In this document: in pieces, positions 44,706 to 57,004 of the stretch
Position numbering within the stretch: the stretch's first letter is position 1
Layout of the letters: each line of letters starts with the position of its first letter
Assembly (NCBI GenBank): GCA_963576475.1
Contig: OY754981.1
Coordinates: 15,818,716 to 15,882,715 of the forward strand
Direction: 5' to 3'
Origin: Molanna angustata
Lineage: Eukaryota > Arthropoda > Insecta > Trichoptera > Molannidae
Length of the DNA: 64,000 nt
Translations under genes and position numbers: made by a program
The notes under the pieces: generated by a model
Databases searched by the model: none
Seen by the model: the letters and a program-made list of their open reading frames with translations, nothing else
Told to the model about the DNA's origin: nothing

Positions 44706-45595
44706 CGGGGTGCAAGGAAGTGTTATGAAATCCAAATGACAGTTATGTCGGTATTCCGATTGGTGCGCCTCTGTAGATGCACTGCCACTAACAACTCCAT
44801 CTGCTGCGTCTCTATGGACGTTAGCCTTAAAAGTTCTTATTCGTATTGTTATGACATATAAATATATTACTGTATATATGGCTAAATTTTCATCTCATTT
44901 TACTAAACTGATTAGAGTTGTGTTTTTATCGCACATTTTGACAAAACCCTTTTTTGGTGAAACATTCCAAGTTTCCGGATAAGAGGCTCAGGAAACATCA
45001 CAGCACTGATGAGGTCCTAAATGTTTCATACCCTTATCTAAGGCGAGAGTTTTTCATACCCCTGGCTATTTTCAGAATGTTCGAATTTCCACCCATTCTA
45101 AGCATGAGATGGGTCATTTCGTTGACCAAATGTACGGTACACAATGAAGTATTAGTAATTTTTCAATCCTCCAACAATCGCCATTATTTTGATGTACCTA
45201 CTATACAACAGAGGAATATCAGAAAAAAAGCAATTCCGAAATTCAATTTTCTGAATCATTTGTGTGGATACAAGATGTTTGTTTTGGGCTTTAATACTTT
45301 TTTTTTTTATCTTAATAGTCGATTGAATTGAATTGACATTTGGTTAAAACGTGTGACTTTTCTCAGGAGAAATACAAACATTTTTTTGATATTCCAGAGA
45401 AGAATTCGTTTATATTGTCGCATAGAAGACTATCAATTTGGGCTCACTGGTCAACACTGTGTTAAATATATATTTTTTCGGATTTTGAAACTATGTTAAA
45501 TGAAGTAATGTGTCCATTCCCTCGCGGAAATCAGTTCGGAAAATTTTTGTCATTTCAGTCACTACATTTCTGGGTACCTATCCAATGTATATATT
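44706..45595. other. intron sequence without supported features
   Basis: A 125-codon frame at 44954-45331 shows no recognisable motif and I regard it as chance. Confidence 0.45.
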
Positions 45596-45599
45596 TTAA

Positions 45600-46930
45600 T
45601 AATTACATACTTACCATCACGCCATGTCCCTTGCGGGGTAGGCAGAGAGAACCGAACGCCACATTTTTCTATCCTGGCACGCATCCCTCGCCTCGTGCAC
45701 ATTCATGCATCGTCTCATACATGTTCGTCTATTGCTCACACTTCTAACATTTCCGTCTTTCAAAATTTCGTTCACATGGTCGTGCCATCCCTTTCTTGGG
45801 CGTCCCCGACATCTCATACCATTCCTTTCCGCTCTGTATATTTTCTTCGTCAGGCGCTCCTCATTCATTCTCCCCGTGTGACCAAACCATCTCAAAGTGT
45901 TCACTTTCATTCTAGTAATGACGTTCTATTACAAATCCTTCTTAACGATCTCATTTCAACTGCATTTATTCTACTTTCATGCGTCTTCTGCTATGTCCAG
46001 GTTTCACTTGCATACGTCAAGGTTGGCACTACGATGGCGTTATGGATGACAACTTTGGCATCCTTTGATATGTGGCGATCATTCATAATTGGTCTCAGTG
46101 CTCCATTCACTCTGTTTCCTGCCATAACTCTTCTTTCGATCTCTTTATCGAGTCGTCCGTTCCGTTGAAATTATCCTTCCCAAGTATACATATTCGTCGA
46201 CTTGCTCGAGCCATTCGTTCTCTACTCTTATTTTACCCGCTGTTCTGCTTTCACTCTTTTCAAAGACCATTGTCTTTGATTTGCTGGCATTCATCCACGT
46301 CCATTCTCTATACATCCTTCATATACCATACTTACAAGATACTGTAACTCTTCCATACTTTCTGCTAATAGAACTTTATCGTCTGCATACATCAAATCTC
46401 GCACCATGACGGTACTCAATTTCAGACCCTTGCTTTCATCCTTAAGGGCTCTTATGCAGAAACCAATGTACAAGTTAAAGAGCCATGGAGATAGCACGCA
46501 CCCTTGTCTAACGCCATTATTTATAGAGAACCACGTTGTCACTGTGTCGTTGACACGAACACATGTTTCGCTGTTCTCATACAATGACGCGATTGCGCGT
46601 ATTAGTTTGCTCTTCACTCCATACACTGCTAGTATATCCCATAATTTTTCTCTAACAACTTTATCATACGCCTTTACTAGGTCTATGAAGGAACAGAAAA
46701 TTTTCTGACTTTTATCTAGAACCTTTTCAGTGACCATGCGCAGAGAAAAAAATTGGTCTATACATCCTCTGCCGCCCACAAACGCACCTTGGACATCCCA
46801 TATCTTGCTTTCTGTAATCTTTCGCACTCTTTGATAAACATCGTCTCTACAGAATTAATAAATATTAATACCTACATAAATTACTATAAACAGTATGAAA
46901 GGTTTCAAAATAAAGTGACTACTTTTTTAC
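45600..46930 (-). mobile_element. 5'-truncated LINE with reverse transcriptase remains
   Basis: On the minus strand the 5' part (46827-46291) keeps reverse-transcriptase blocks CSFIDLVKAYDKV, NGVRQGCVLSPWLFNLYI and the catalytic box as LMYADDKVLL. The 3' part (45910-45617) keeps WFGHTGRMNEERLTKKIY, RPRKGWHDHVNEILKDGNVR and SAYPARDMA. The middle (46290-45911) is broken by stops and shifts. The 3' end, with a GTATG-type tail, is at about 45600. Other tails of the same family are at 13200, 25195, 34215 and 58942. Confidence 0.85.
46291..46827 (-). pseudogene. LINE reverse transcriptase fragment (palm domain)
   Basis: 178 open codons include the GGRGCIDQ motif, the first metal-binding Asp in FIDLVKAYD, the RQGCVLSP fingers/palm motif and the YADD catalytic pair. 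It would reverse-transcribe element RNA at a nicked target. N-terminal endonuclease and C-terminal parts are not in frame, so the protein is not functional. Confidence 0.85.
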
Positions 46931-47026
46931 TATGATTTTTACTTAACATTCATTAATATACGTAAATTCGTTGATAAACGTAAACGAAGTTATGACAGAA
47001 TACATAAAAGCACAATGTGCGTAATT

Positions 47027-47770
47027 GTTATTTGAAGTAATCGAATATTTTTATTATTGCATATGCGCAAACATTGGATTTTTTTTCCCTGTCGGGAGTC
47101 AAAGGTATTTTTTAATAGATTTTTAATTATCTCAATAGAGACGAAGTTGGAATATTTACTGTAAGAGAACCGGGAAATCAAGGCACCTACAGGGCTTACG
47201 ACCTGTCATCGGCTGGTTTGCGTGATCACTTTATGCGCTTGCGCAACGTTCACCAATTATGCCTTTTTAATGAGATCCCTATCAATTCAATTTTCAATGG
47301 TCTATATATTGTAATACTTACTGAAATTCTTTTCGCTTGAAAATAAGGAATTTTTTACTACACCCATCTATGTGTGAAATTATGAACAACATTCTTATTA
47401 TTTTTTATTTATTTTTGTTGTAACGCCATCTATTGAGAGAATTGGTTTTTTGTAAATAATGAGGGCAACAATTCTTATACCTGAGGTGGCAAATGCATTT
47501 TTGCATAGAAGTCACCCCTGAATTGCGCCAGACTTATAAGGTCATTTTTGTCTTATTTATGTACCTACTTGTACCAATGTGTAAGTAATCGAATATTTTT
47601 ATTATTGCAAATGCGCAAACATTGGATTTTTTTTTCCCTGTCGGGAGTCAAAGGTATTTTTTAACAGATTTTTAATTATCTCAATAGAGACGAAGTTGGA
47701 ATATTTACTGTAGGAGAACCGGGAAATCAAGGCACCTACAGGGCTTATGACCTGTCATGTTATTTGAAGT
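47027..47770. repeat. element with 175-bp direct repeats and 12-bp flanking duplication
   Basis: DR1 (47036-47209) and DR2 (47584-47758) are nearly identical (GCGCAAACATTGGA, CCTGTCGGGAGTCAAAGG, CAATAGAGACGAAGTTGG). GTTATTTGAAGT stands at 47027-47038 and again at 47759-47770. The 374-bp middle has no ORF. A fragment of the repeat lies at 18449-18525, so the family is dispersed. Confidence 0.75.
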
Positions 47771-48269
47771 GATTTTGTATTCTTGTTGTTCAAACACATT
47801 ATAACCCACATGATGTCATTGTAATTTTTGTTCATAAATACAAACAAGATATTATTTCCCTTGAGGGTAGTTTGTCGTTCTATTATTTGATGTGATGAAC
47901 ATCCGGTTTTGCCGGGTCGTTTGATCCGATGGGATAAAAAAATACATTTGATGTTGATACGATTATAATAATGTAAGTATTTGATTCTATTCTATTTGTG
48001 AATCGACCGAAAACATCGTTGAATTAAGCTTTATTATAATTATCCATTTTCAAGATCTTCTGATTAAAATAAAATTTATGATTTGAAAGACTATTAATAT
48101 ATATTTAAGTTGATTAATTAAAACCCAACTAATATAACATCATTTTCCTAATGGAAAATGATGTTAAACTAATTTTTACGGTTGTTGATGCGCCATTATC
48201 CAATGGTCTGAACGAGAGATTGAATCAGACTATAGTTAATAAGGTGAGATGTAAGATCAATGAGAAATA

Positions 48270-48761
48270 AAAAAAAGAGCTTGGACAACGATTGCTAGAG
48301 AAAATATCGAAAAGTACAATGAAACAGAACATACGGTGACTGGGCTTACGCCAGAGTATTTATTAGATGGCACAGATACCAGTATTTTACCAGAAGATAT
48401 GAAAATAAGGAATAATAAAGAAAATTGGATAAAAATTAAAGCTCTTGAAAGAACAAGAAAATCATACGAATATAACAAGAAAATATTTAACAAAAATAGA
48501 AAGAAGTACAGTTTCAACACGGGAGATCTAGTATATATAGAAAACGGCAACAAATTAAATAGAAAAAAATTAGATGAATTGAGAATTGGACCTTATGAAA
48601 TAATTGAAACTTTATCGGATTCAATTTATAGAGTAAAAACAGGAAAACGAAAACAAAAAAATGGATTTTACCATATAACAAAATTACTTCCAATATCACA
48701 TATAGTGAAGATGAAGACTGAAAATTGTAAGAATTTTCACCCTGAAGGGGGGGAGATGTAA
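48270..48761 (+). pseudogene. Ty3/gypsy integrase C-terminal region
   Basis: GLTPEYLLDGT, then FNTGDLVYIENGNKLNRKKL and RIGPYEIIETLSDSIYRVKT show the SH3-like integrase C-terminal domain and its GPYE motif. The frame 48336-48761 is open and ends at the LTR start (TAA 48759-48761). The catalytic core upstream is broken, so this copy is inactive. It sits in the host intron on the same strand. Confidence 0.85.
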
Positions 48762-49027
48762 TGAATATTTATCATGTTTTATTTTGTTTATTTTATATTC
48801 ACCTACTCATGTCACCCAGTACTTACTTATTATTTTAAACCATTTCATGGATTCCATATTTAAAATATTTTTTTGTTTCGATATTTTAATTTTTATGATT
48901 TAATGTTTTTATGTAATTTTTTCATTATCTGTGTTTTTCATAAGTGATTCTGTGGTAAAAATAATTGTAAAGATAATTTGAAATAAAAACAATTAATGTC
49001 GTTTCTCAACAACAACTGAGCAACACA
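48757..49027 (+). repeat. probable gypsy 3' LTR
   Basis: Directly follows the purine tract, begins TG, and the best CA end is at 49026-49027. With no second LTR in the window the end is an estimate. Confidence 0.5.
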
Positions 49028-49274
49028 TTGTTTCATTTTAAAATAAACATTATATACATACCTACAAAATCGTTTATTATGAATAAAAACGAATTTAAAA
49101 GAACATTTTCAGTTAGATTTAAAAGCGTAAAAGTAGTACCTATGTAGATCTACATAGAGGATCGAAGATACATCATGAATTTGATAAAGAATTACCGCAG
49201 TCGACAGAACATATTTCTCTAGAAATAATATAAAATCACCATACATAAAAGTCATTCCTATTGTGTTAGCTTAT

Positions 49275-49795
49275 GGGTGTGAGGCGTTTACACTGACAGT
49301 GATTGATTGATTGATTTTCGTTTGGCCATTCAATGATCCCACTAATGCGGTCGTCGGTTGGGTCCAGAAAAGGACAGTTAGGATGGCTGAGATGCTGGAC
49401 ATCTTTGAAATATAAGTGCTTCGTCGATTCTGTGGACCGGTGAGAGATGAAGATCACTGGCGTATTCGAACTAACGATGAACATCACATAACATCAGGCC
49501 CCATACATTTGGACAAACTTAAAGGTTTGAGATGGGCTGGAAACGTACCCACATCGAATGCCTGATTCACGAGTCTGAAAGAGTAATGAATGGACACTCA
49601 AGTGGAAGGAGACGAGTTGGAAAATCCAGGCCACGAAGTGAGAAGGGATGCTACGCAGCTTCTTCAGGTGGCTATTCGAAAGACGTTGGCATAGGACAGG
49701 ATAAGTTGGAGTCGAAAGTTGCAGAAGGCCAAGGCTCGATATGGGCTGTAGCGCCAATGGTGCGTCTGTGTGTGGTGTATACATGTTTGCAAATT
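49275..49795 (+). pseudogene. decayed LINE C-terminal remnant
   Basis: Reading frames shift often, but LRWAGNV, SGRRRVGKSRPR and a tail ending KAKARYGL can be picked out, as in other LINE tails. A GATTGATTGATT run lies at 49303-49314 near its left side. Confidence 0.55.
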
Positions 49796-49799
49796 GTCT

Positions 49800-51610
49800 G
49801 AAGTGATTGAGAATAAACCTTCAACCACACACAATAATACCATAAACACGTACCTAAGCAGATGGTATTTTAGTTTACCTATTATTAGCAAGCTCTATGA
49901 TATTTGCGAACATAATACGCCAATACCCAACAAACTATTATAATAATAATTATTATAAGTAGTTCATAAATACCTTTAACTACCAAAATCCAGATGAACC
50001 TATTTAGATTATGCAATTATATTCCTTTCTGGTGAGAAATTTGATGATGTCGGGATTTGATAATCTTTAAGGTCCCAGTGTTTATGAACTAATTCAGCTT
50101 AGTTTAGGTTGACGTTCCTACCTATTATACAAATTTAATCTTAGTTAGGTACACGCGTAAGTACCTATCAAGTGATTTCGGTTGCCACAATGTGTCCATG
50201 TATATCTACATATTTATGCTTGGAAATTTAGTTTAACATGACCCAAAACTGGTGACGCAAATCAAACAACACTGGGGATCTGATATGACAAAGTGTGGTA
50301 TCACTCATTAGTAAACTAGTACCTACGCATAAATGCGTTGTTTGTATAGATCAATATGTTATACAGGGTGTCTCCAAAGAAGACGGCTACTAAGACGGTT
50401 CATAACATAGTTTTCGAAATATTGGCACTGTTGAAGCACTCGTGAAAGTCAGTTTTTCGAGTGTCACGACTGAAAATTTTGGTATTTTGTAAATTTGTTT
50501 TTTGCTTGACGGAATACTATCCAAGAACTTTTTCATTCCATAATTCAAAAGCCGCAAAAGCTAAAAAATACGTTTTTTAGGATTTTCAAAGTTTTGGCTA
50601 TGATATTAATCAGGATTTAATAAAAAAAAACCTTATTTAAATTAAGGTCGAAATTAATATTTGACAGCTTATGATACCCTTTTACTTGCATCCTGTCGAC
50701 GCGGATATGAAATTAAAGATAAAATGGACTGTATTTTTTTGTGGTGCGGGTGATTAGTTGCAACCACTGCAAGGCAAAGGAAGGATATATATGGAAAACT
50801 CACCAGATCCTTAGTCCTCTCCCTGGTTGGATGATCGCACTTTATTCACACGCGCGCGGTGATAGCAATTTTATATAGCGAGTTTGGAGGAACGGTAAAA
50901 AAGATGGAAGCGATGCTGGACAGTCTTTATATGACGCGGTTTGAAAGGATACTGGTTTTTGGATGTATGGCGGGCAATGATTGCAACAATTTTGTGTCAC
51001 TTTATATAGGTAATAAAAAAATGTGACAATTATCCCAATGACATTTTGGCGCCAACAAATTCTATAGCCGGATATTTTGGTTTTAAATTGTTAGTAATAA
51101 TGTGTAAATTTTCATATTTTCTTTTTCTCAAAGGAGTTATTCTACCATATACTGGTATATTGACGTGACTTGGTTCGATTTAGCCAACCACAATTTTCCG
51201 AGAATTCTCTATAGTCTCCTGTGCCTTTTATCGTTGGATGTCGATCTGAGGGTTTTGAATTTAAACTCCTAATATAATACAGTGTTTTCTAAATATATAA
51301 CAAACAGATGGTGCTGCTGTTGTTCCGTTAGATATTCGCCTACGGATGGAATTTGTAATAATTGCTATATTCCGCAGTAGGTATTGGAACGGAATTGCTG
51401 CGTTAATTTTATTAAATTTTAAAATAACAGCAACTACTATCGTAGCGGATATTCTAGATACTTCAATCACGTTTTTGTAAAAATCTTAAGTGCCGGAAAC
51501 AAATGTTCAATTTTGTCTATGGTCTGTGGTTTAACAGAGTGTTTTGGTTTAACATTTTGAAGCCACCAGCTCTATTGTCTCAACAAACAAAATACTACAT
51601 CAAAACAGTA
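49800..51610. other. intron sequence; possible mariner-type end at 50364
   Basis: ACAGGGTGTCTCCAAAGAAG at 50364 is like the TIR of the mariner remnant at 35114. No partner end was found within the next 2 kb. Nothing else is supported. Confidence 0.35.
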
Positions 51611-51611
51611 A

Positions 51612-51848
51612 ATTTATGGGTAAGAGAGTTGGCGTATCAGATATAACCAGGAATTGTATCGTCTGTACAAGAATCCTGCCATCTTGAATGAAATAAAATT
51701 CGGAAGACTCAGATCATCTGAACACGTCCAGAGAATGAGCGAAGAGGACATCCCAGGTTGAATTATGAATGGGGCACCGGACGAAGAAGAATTGGAAAGG
51801 GGAAGCTTCGATGGCTGGACGGAGTTGGTGAAGGATGCAAACAACATC
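51612..51848 (+). pseudogene. decayed LINE C-terminal remnant
   Basis: ELYRLYKNPAILNEIKFGRL, RSSEHVQRMSEEDIPG, a stop, then DGWTELVKDAN match the LINE tail pattern (linker, His-Val-Gln-Arg-Met, Trp-x-Asp). Only about 80 codons remain. Confidence 0.6.
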
Positions 51849-52789
51849 GTTATCTATAACTGGTGTATTGCATCATAAGACTGTGTCAACTTTTTTTTTT
51901 TTACTTAACTTTTGTAACTTAATTTTCTCTCATTTATGTATGAAACTCTTTCTTGTGTAACTTACGTGTGTGATTAAATATGAGCTCATATAATTTTGTA
52001 ATGTTGTGCGCATCCATTATTGGACGTCCAGCACTCATAATAATAACCAATATTGTGTTATTTTTATGAAAGTTGATGTCTGTCGATGTACCCTTTTATA
52101 AATTAAAACTGTAAGCAGCCCATCGTGTCAAGTGTGAAATTTTTCAGTTTTGAGAACAAATGTACTCTATTGTATATTAGAGCCTTGGTCAATGACTTTT
52201 ATGCATTTCCAATACAGTGTTATTTTTTATATTATTTTGGTCAACATTGGGTATCGATAAATCAATAATGAATATCATATTTTCGTATCGAAATCGTGCA
52301 CAAAGGAGCTTTTCAGATAGATATCTATTAAATAATTTTTCTAACATATTTTGGTATCCCTTTGGAGATATTATCCGTATCAATTTTATCAAAGGCTGTC
52401 TCGTATAGTTTTTTAATGATATTCTTGCTTTTTGGGTTTGTAAATTTTCATTCCCACTTTGAGATATTTTTGGATTTATCAAATATAAGTATTTATTATA
52501 CGTTGAAATTGAATTTTCAAATAATGGTACGCAACTTCTTCGAACTTTTAGACGTTGGAAAATTGCTATAATTCGTTTATGAAATATACACAGACTATCA
52601 TTTTCAATAGATATACCGATGTGTTTTTATAGATTCATGCCAAGTACAGCTTAAATTAGCAAGTTTTAAATCTAAAAAAAAATATAGTTAGGTACTCAAT
52701 TTATAGAACATACCCACTGATTTGTACATTTTTTAAATAAATGTTTAAATAAATTTATATAAATTTAAATCTAAAATTGTTAAAGCAAT

Positions 52790-52985
52790 CATCTTATTAT
52801 ATAAAAATCTTTTGTCACGATGTTCGTATATGATGTATCTCCCAAACCGCCCAACCGATTTTAATGAAATTTTATTAATGTTGGTACATATATGGTTGGT
52901 TCCAGCTTGAAATATAGAATACTTTTGAACCCGATAGGTTGACGAGATAAAAAAAAATATTAATTTTTGCAACTACAAATTTTGT
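52790..52985 (+). repeat. TE remnant with CCAACCGATTTTAATGAAAT motif
   Basis: AAACCGCCCAACCGATTTTAATGAAATT then GGTTCCAGCTTGAAATATAG is the common arthropod non-autonomous-element phrase, related to that in Helitron A (AACCGCTCATCCGATTGCG). No ends were found. Confidence 0.45.
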
Positions 52986-53439
52986 CTTCCATACAACTCC
53001 CCGAAGGATTTGTTATAAGAACATTTGTGTTAGCAGATGGCGGTGTTGACAAATTTTATATCATCTGTATTATCTACGCATCTAGAAAAAATACATACCA
53101 CACTCAAACATCGTTTGAGTATCAAGTATTCCATGAATGAGAACAATTAAATTATAAAATGTACATAGAAAATAACAATGTCTGCTCGGGCTCACTAGTT
53201 GTTATATAAAATTATATTAAAATTGTGTAGAGTAAACGTAGCTAAATATTTGAAATTCCATGTAATTAGTTGAAGCTGTATTAAAAAAAAACATTTGTAA
53301 TTTAAAACACGCTTATCTCCAAATATTTGTGTTGTTTAAAATGAGTAAACAATTAACGTGGCTAGCAAATAATTGTATTTGATATTATTTCCACTGAGCA
53401 GGCCGCCCAACAAGTTAGCTAGATATTCTGTAAATTTTC

Positions 53440-53690
53440 ATTTACAGTTATTTCAAGAACAGTGTGCGACACTCGGCCCTCTGGAGGGAAAAGAAAAACA
53501 TCTCCAATCACAGAAGAACGGCCCCGCGTAAGATTGAAAATAGCACCTTTACGTTGCATTTCCAGATATAAATTATTAGAGAAATTGACTAGAGAAACAC
53601 GTGCCAGGATAGAGGGGGTTGGCAAGGAATGCTGGAAGAGTCTAAGGTTCGCAACGGGCTGTGGAACCGATGATGATGATTTGTAACACA
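53440..53690 (+). other. small open frame of unknown origin with GATGATGAT end
   Basis: A 74-codon frame (53462-53686) is GC-richer than its surroundings, has a Lys/Arg-rich N-terminal half, and ends in GATGATGATGA before a stop. The tandem GAT end suggests a retroelement tail. I do not recognise the protein. It lies 265 bp before exon C and is not part of the receptor cyclase frame. Confidence 0.35.
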
Positions 53691-53955
53691 TTCAATATAT
53701 AAATTTTACCTGTATTTTGCGCTCCTTCTCCATATTGATCTTTAACTATGCCAAATCTGAGGCTTTTCGCTGCGCGCATTTGGCTTAAAAACAGGATCCG
53801 GAGATTATTTTCGAAAGCATCGGCTAGGGATATGATTTGCATATAATAACCTTTTATTTCTCAGCCCTAACATATTCTAGGAAGAATGTGAGAAAGCGTA
53901 TTTTTAATGTTATATTCGTTTTCAAGTTTCAAATTATTCTTCATTGTTGTTGCAG

Positions 53956-54154
53956 GTAAAGCAACTGGCCCAAGAAAAATACAACTATACATTCGGCAAC
54001 GAAAGTGTCTCCACTTTTGTGACAGCCTTCTACGATGCCGTTATCCTATATGCATTGGCCCTCAACGAAACCCTCACGGAGAACGTTGGTAGCGATCATG
54101 CAAATTTGGATGGGAGCAAGATCATCAAAAAGATGTGGGGCAGAACATTCAAAG
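53956..54154 (+). CDS. receptor guanylate cyclase, ligand-binding domain, exon C
   Basis: Acceptor TTGCAG ends at 53955; donor GTGAGA starts at 54155. The exon begins on a codon boundary, matching the phase of exon B, and leaves one base over. The translation contains QLAQEKYNYTFGNESVSTF, VTAFYDAVILYALALNETLT and SKIIKKMWGRTFKG, a clear match to the natriuretic-receptor-like cyclase ectodomain. NYT, NES and NET are potential glycosylation sites. The preceding intron is about 29 kb. Confidence 0.96.
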
Positions 54155-54935
54155 GTGAGAATATATTGTAACATTATCATTTCATGCATGGAATTGTTTT
54201 TTATTCTGTCGATAACTGTAGATTATTTCGCCTTGCTAAGACAATATCATGGCAATGTAGATATTATTTTATTTGAATAATGCATTAATTTCGTGGATAT
54301 GAATTCAGCTTAAATAGCAGTATCATGATTGGTTGGGTCTTAAGGTTGTATCATATAAATAATGAATAAGTGTGTGACAAAAGATGTATGCAAGGTTTGC
54401 AAGTGACGAAGACGTTGGTGTAGAAAAAAATGGCATGACCATTTAAATGGGATCTTGAAAGATGGGAAAATAAAAAAAAAATAATAGAAGAGAAATCGAT
54501 GCAAGCATTGAACATGAATGAAATTTGTGTGAAAAGGAAAAAAAACGTTAACAACTATACTAAACAATACTTTTTTCTCATAGTTTAAAACTGAAACTCA
54601 TGTAGGGGGAATATTGGATGCTAACCAAGGTTTTGATATATCTTCTGTGTTCCCTTAATAACAAGAATCATTTTTCAATTCAAATAAATTTGAATTTAAT
54701 TTACTTTTCATGTACACTGGGGAAATAATATACTGAATAAAAAAATTGACACTGCAACATGGAGCATTGCTCATATATTTGAAGAACGATAAAAAACAAA
54801 TTAACAATATTAATTGAAAATTTCTTTCAAAGTAGAAAAAATGGCCTAGTTTCAAAGTCATATATAAATATTAATACATAGCATATACATAGTTGATTGA
54901 AAAAATAAATTTGCCTTTATAGACATCCTCATTTA
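54155..54935. other. intron C-D with a short LINE tail fragment
   Basis: About 54395-54480 reads, with shifts, as a WHDHLNGILKDGKI-type LINE tail. The rest is AT-rich without features. Confidence 0.45.
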
Positions 54936-54939
54936 TTCT

Positions 54940-55185
54940 CTCGTTAGTCTATGATACAGAAATTATGCTTTTCAAGAAAAACTTTTCGACCAATATTTGC
55001 CAACGTCGACAGCTGCGCCGCTACATCGTAGGAGGTTCTCATATGAGCGGGAAGCAGGGCTGTCTCTTAGGTAGCATGTGGTCTGCGGCACGCCGCATTC
55101 ACATGAGAGGTTATCATTAGGATCCCCATGTCTTTAAATTGTTTTAAGATGTCTCAATCTGTTCAGCGACTTCCAGGTGATCCAA
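54940..55185 (-). pseudogene. LINE C-terminal remnant (CxC...H zinc-knuckle tail)
   Basis: The minus-strand translation contains SLNRLRHL, then HGDPNDNLSCECGVPQTT and DVGKYWSKS. This is the Cys-x-Cys-Gly-x-Pro-Gln-Thr tail found after the reverse transcriptase of jockey/R1-like LINEs. Stops interrupt it. Confidence 0.65.
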
Positions 55186-55189
55186 TCAA

Positions 55190-56405
55190 GTTAAATTTAA
55201 TTTAATTAGTAGTTCAACTTACATTTGGTTGTACTAAGTCGTTCAACTTACATTTGCCTGCACTAAGTCGTGCTTCAAAACAATCTATCGGATACAAATG
55301 ATATTGGCAACGATTACCTTTATTGCGTTATTTTTCGACCTTTTGTCGTGCCTATTTGTTCTTATCTCTATAATTCCGGAACTAACGTAATATTAACTCT
55401 CTGTATATATGTTATAAAATTTATATTCCGGATCGGTCGCACGTGGAATTAATGACGTTTAGGGACCTCGGCGGATTCTAATAATAATATAGAAATCCTT
55501 CTTTCTAGGTAAAAGTGAACATTTCTCATTTCGGATTGAGGATAAGCTTTGTTCCCTTTGAAAAGGTTCTGTGGTCTGTTTTATCTTTCGGATAAACACA
55601 CATATTCCTACATATTTCAAGCAACTAAAATATTATTTTACTATCATAAAGTAGATAATAATGGCTTATGAAATTTATCAAATATATTTTCACTATGCGA
55701 AAATACGTGATAATACAATAAAAATAAATTTGATACATGCTTTTCAACATTTGTGTTATGCTGTTGTTGCGGTTTAAGTTTCAAACACAGATTTTTTATA
55801 AAGTTCTCGTATTCTTCAGATTGTTTTTGAATTGATTGTGCCGAGTTAAAAAATGTTTTTTTTTAATTCTTTAAATTTCCCTCTATTTTTTTCCATTTTA
55901 AAAGTTATGATATTTTTTTTTATTTATCACGCAACCATATTGTGTGGGTATATAATAACTATGAAAAAGCAGAAAAAAATACAATAAGAAGTTACAAATA
56001 AAAGAACGAAAGAGCTAAGAGTATGTCATTTAATTTCTTCTCTGGCGTCAAATGTTCGATTTGAAATAAAAGAGAAAACCTATTTGATCAAAAGTGTTTT
56101 CTGACACGCTCCAATATTTATAAATTGAAGTAATAAATAAAACGAATTAGCTTTTTCTTATAAATTGTAAAAATAAGAATTAATTAATATTTTTATTTAC
56201 CCAATTTCGAAAAACATTAAAGTCTTGAATACATGATTGCCACGAATTCACGTTCTTGCAACATTATGGAAATTGAACACAATTTCTCCCTTTCATTAGT
56301 GCCTGATATTCCAACATCACGTTTGATAAATAATAATACTTGGGTAGGTATATAATAATCGCATGAAGCTCTCTCTATCCTTGCACTAATGATGGTTATT
56401 TCCTT
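55190..56405. other. intron C-D, AT-rich
   Basis: A local direct duplication GTTCAACTTACATTTG...CACTAAGTCGT at 55210-55270. Nothing else recognised. Confidence 0.5.
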
Positions 56406-56410
56406 TGCAG

Positions 56411-56502
56411 GTATCACGGGGGACGTGACTATAGATACAAATGGAGACAGAATCGCCTCCTATTCATTACTTGACATGCATCCGGAGACTGGAAAGTTTG
56501 AG
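56411..56502 (+). CDS. receptor guanylate cyclase, ligand-binding domain, exon D
   Basis: Acceptor TTGCAG ends at 56410; donor GTACGA starts at 56503. The first two bases complete a glycine codon with exon C. The translation GITGDVTIDTNGDRIASYSL then LDMHPETGKFE matches the end of the ectodomain fold (Gly-Val-Thr-Gly...Ile-Asp...Gly-Asp-Arg). The exon ends on a codon boundary. The membrane span, kinase-like and cyclase domains should follow in exons right of the window; I found none in 56.5-64 kb. Confidence 0.95.
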
Positions 56503-56829
56503 GTACGAGACAAGTCAATTAAAACAATTTTATTTTTTATCGGCAATGTATTATTTAATTTAAGTAATAACTCCTGATTATGCTGTTTTATTTAACAGGA
56601 TGACTGTTTCGCTTGTTGAAGGCTTTTCTACTGCAGTAGGTACATGATATTGAATTTATATATACGAGTAGGTACGTTCTATATAATAACTTTTTCATCT
56701 GGTGCTCTATATGATGAGATTTCACTTATATACATAATGTACGTTCCATGTAGTAAGTAAAATTTATTGATATCGCACCATTTGAAAATGTCTTCATCAG
56801 ACAAAACGCTGGTCCTGTTTCAAAAATAT

Positions 56830-57000
56830 CCTTCTTTTTCTTCTTCATCAGCACTCTTTCGTCTAGTAATGGACATTGGCCCTCCCTGAAGACCTCCAAA
56901 GCTCCCGATCCTGGGCAGACCGCAAGGTCAGACCACCTTGTTTGAGGCCTTCCAACACTTATTTTGCCCGTTTTAGGTAGCCATTCTAGCACTTAATTAA
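56830..57000 (-). pseudogene. LINE C-terminal remnant with (GAA)n tail
   Basis: MLEWLPKTGKISVGRPQTRW and VFREGQCPLLDERVL (minus strand) are LINE tail blocks, followed by AAGAAGAAAAAGAAGG at the 3' end near 56830. Confidence 0.7.
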
Positions 57001-57004
57001 ACCA

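Larger units (their letters stand above)
48165..49027 (+). mobile_element. Ty3/gypsy retrotransposon 3' end: integrase tail plus LTR
   Basis: From 48165 the translation gives LSNGLNERLNQTIVNKVRC, the end of a gypsy integrase core. A stop and frameshift follow near 48270, and the C-terminal domain comes after. The purine tract GAAGGGGGGGAGA precedes a probable LTR, TGTAATGAATATT to ...GCAACACA (48757-49027), which starts TG and ends CA. The 5' part is missing. Confidence 0.8.

Noticed and set aside
44954..45331. 125-codon gene
   Set aside because: No recognisable domain; amino-acid content is as expected from AT-rich random sequence.
50364..50900. Complete mariner-like element
   Set aside because: Only one TIR-like end is visible and no transposase residues could be found.
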